Shown here piece by piece: positions 38,219-38,440 of a stretch of DNA of 38,440 nucleotides. Position numbers and translations under genes: made by a program. How positions within the stretch are numbered: the stretch's first letter is position 1; each line of letters starts with the position of its first letter. The stretch is from a virus. The DNA lies in IMG/VR virus record IMGVR_UViG_3300006737_000069, positions 1 through 38,440 of that record. One strand, 5' to 3'. The notes below the pieces were generated by a model, which saw nothing but the letters and a program-made list of their open reading frames with translations, was not told the origin of the DNA and ran no database searches.

Positions 38219-38440
38219 TTATTCTACTCCTTCGTTTTTATTTTGTAAAACCCAAAACCCTTTGTCGTAACCTGTATTAACTATTTCTAGCACAGCGCCT
38301 TCTATGGCTTTCATTAAGGCTATTGTAGATGACTCGTTTCTAGCATTACCAAGCTCTATTTCTACTAACTCGCTATCGGCTTCTACAAAGCGAAATACAT
38401 CTTCTGATTTGCCGTAACTAAAAATAGTTTTTTGACTTAA
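38219..38440 (-). CDS. csgG: CsgG-type outer-membrane secretion channel (C-terminal 73 aa; 5' end outside window)
   Basis: The visible C-terminal part, KTIFSYGKSEDVFRFVEADS, then ELVEIELGNARNESSTIALM, KAIEGAVLEIVNTGYDKGFW and VLQNK, lines up along its length with the end of E. coli CsgG (KTILSYEVQAGVFRF..., ...AIETGVIFLINDGIDRGLWDLQNK). CsgG forms the nonameric outer-membrane pore that exports curli subunits. I remember csgG-like genes from marine myophages of SAR11. The N-terminal lipoprotein signal is off the window, so intactness is unknown. The curlin-like gene follows after four bases. Confidence 0.88.
   Translation of the reverse strand, partial: LSQKTIFSYGKSEDVFRFVEADSELVEIELGNARNESSTIALMKAIEGAVLEIVNTGYDKGFWVLQNKNEGVE

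Noticed and set aside
1-38440. Complete circular genome
   Set aside because: Joining base 1 to base 38440 ends the methyltransferase at once (TAA right after the junction, before its motif X) and leaves csgG without its N-terminal part. No direct repeat of the ends is seen.
33435-38440. Bacterial DNA joined to a phage by assembly error
   Set aside because: The lysis genes, cyclase and orphans are tightly packed with overlaps and the same base composition, and share the promoter type of the early operon. A chimera cannot be fully excluded, and read mapping would decide.
1-38440. CRISPR array, tRNA, integrase or insertion sequence
   Set aside because: No regularly spaced repeats, cloverleaf-like sequence, tyrosine/serine recombinase motif or transposase was found in reading both strands.

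Overview
The window is a large part of a tailed double-stranded DNA phage genome (Caudoviricetes, probably a short-tailed phage). It is AT-rich and densely packed, with most genes on the minus strand and many 1-4 base start/stop overlaps. A terminase, portal, HK97-type capsid, scaffold, P22/SU10-like head-tail connectors and a lysis cassette show it is a phage. The small lysine-rich virion-cluster proteins, GroES-like co-chaperonin and virion protein types resemble those I remember from phages of marine bacterioplankton; the host (perhaps a low-GC marine alphaproteobacterium) is inference. I see no integrase, repressor, tRNA, CRISPR or transposon. Both ends cut through genes (a cytosine methyltransferase on the left, csgG on the right), and joining the ends does not repair either, so this is not a closed genome. 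No DNA polymerase, small terminase or obvious tail fibre is visible.

Layout. (1) 1-2888, minus strand: C5 cytosine methyltransferase preceded by seven very small genes, behind a clear sigma70-type promoter at 2861-2888. (2) 2912-5607, minus strand: TOPRIM primase-helicase, a PD-(D/E)XK nuclease and a small protein. (3) 5640-7537, plus strand: SSB-like protein with an acidic tail, RecE/YqaJ-like exonuclease and a small protein, divergent from the primase. (4) 7534-8322: a METTL-like methyltransferase and a ribbon-helix-helix regulator, divergent. (5) 8319-32856, minus strand: the virion module, in order of transcription terminase, small basic proteins, portal, co-chaperonin, scaffold, capsid (followed by a terminator at about 24100), small basic proteins, connectors, tail and large internal or ejection-type proteins. 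(6) 32960-34126, minus strand: lysozyme and two membrane proteins of holin type. (7) 34132-38440, minus strand: an accessory block of CsgG, a curlin-repeat protein, a FecR-domain protein, two orphans and a CHASE2-class III nucleotide cyclase.

The most unusual part is region 7. A phage appears to carry a CsgG-type outer-membrane pore, a secreted curlin-like protein, a periplasmic FecR-domain protein whose C-terminus also looks curlin-like, and a membrane CHASE2 nucleotide cyclase. The cyclase lies 5 bases upstream of the lysis genes. A near-consensus promoter (TTGACA-16-TATAAT) between FecR and the cyclase part could drive two orphans, the cyclase, lysis genes and terminase. The cyclase seems to use an AUU start that restores its signal sequence, and the FecR signal peptide is encoded inside the 3' end of the curlin gene. 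A surface-sensing or second-messenger system used during infection is a testable hypothesis, not a demonstrated function.
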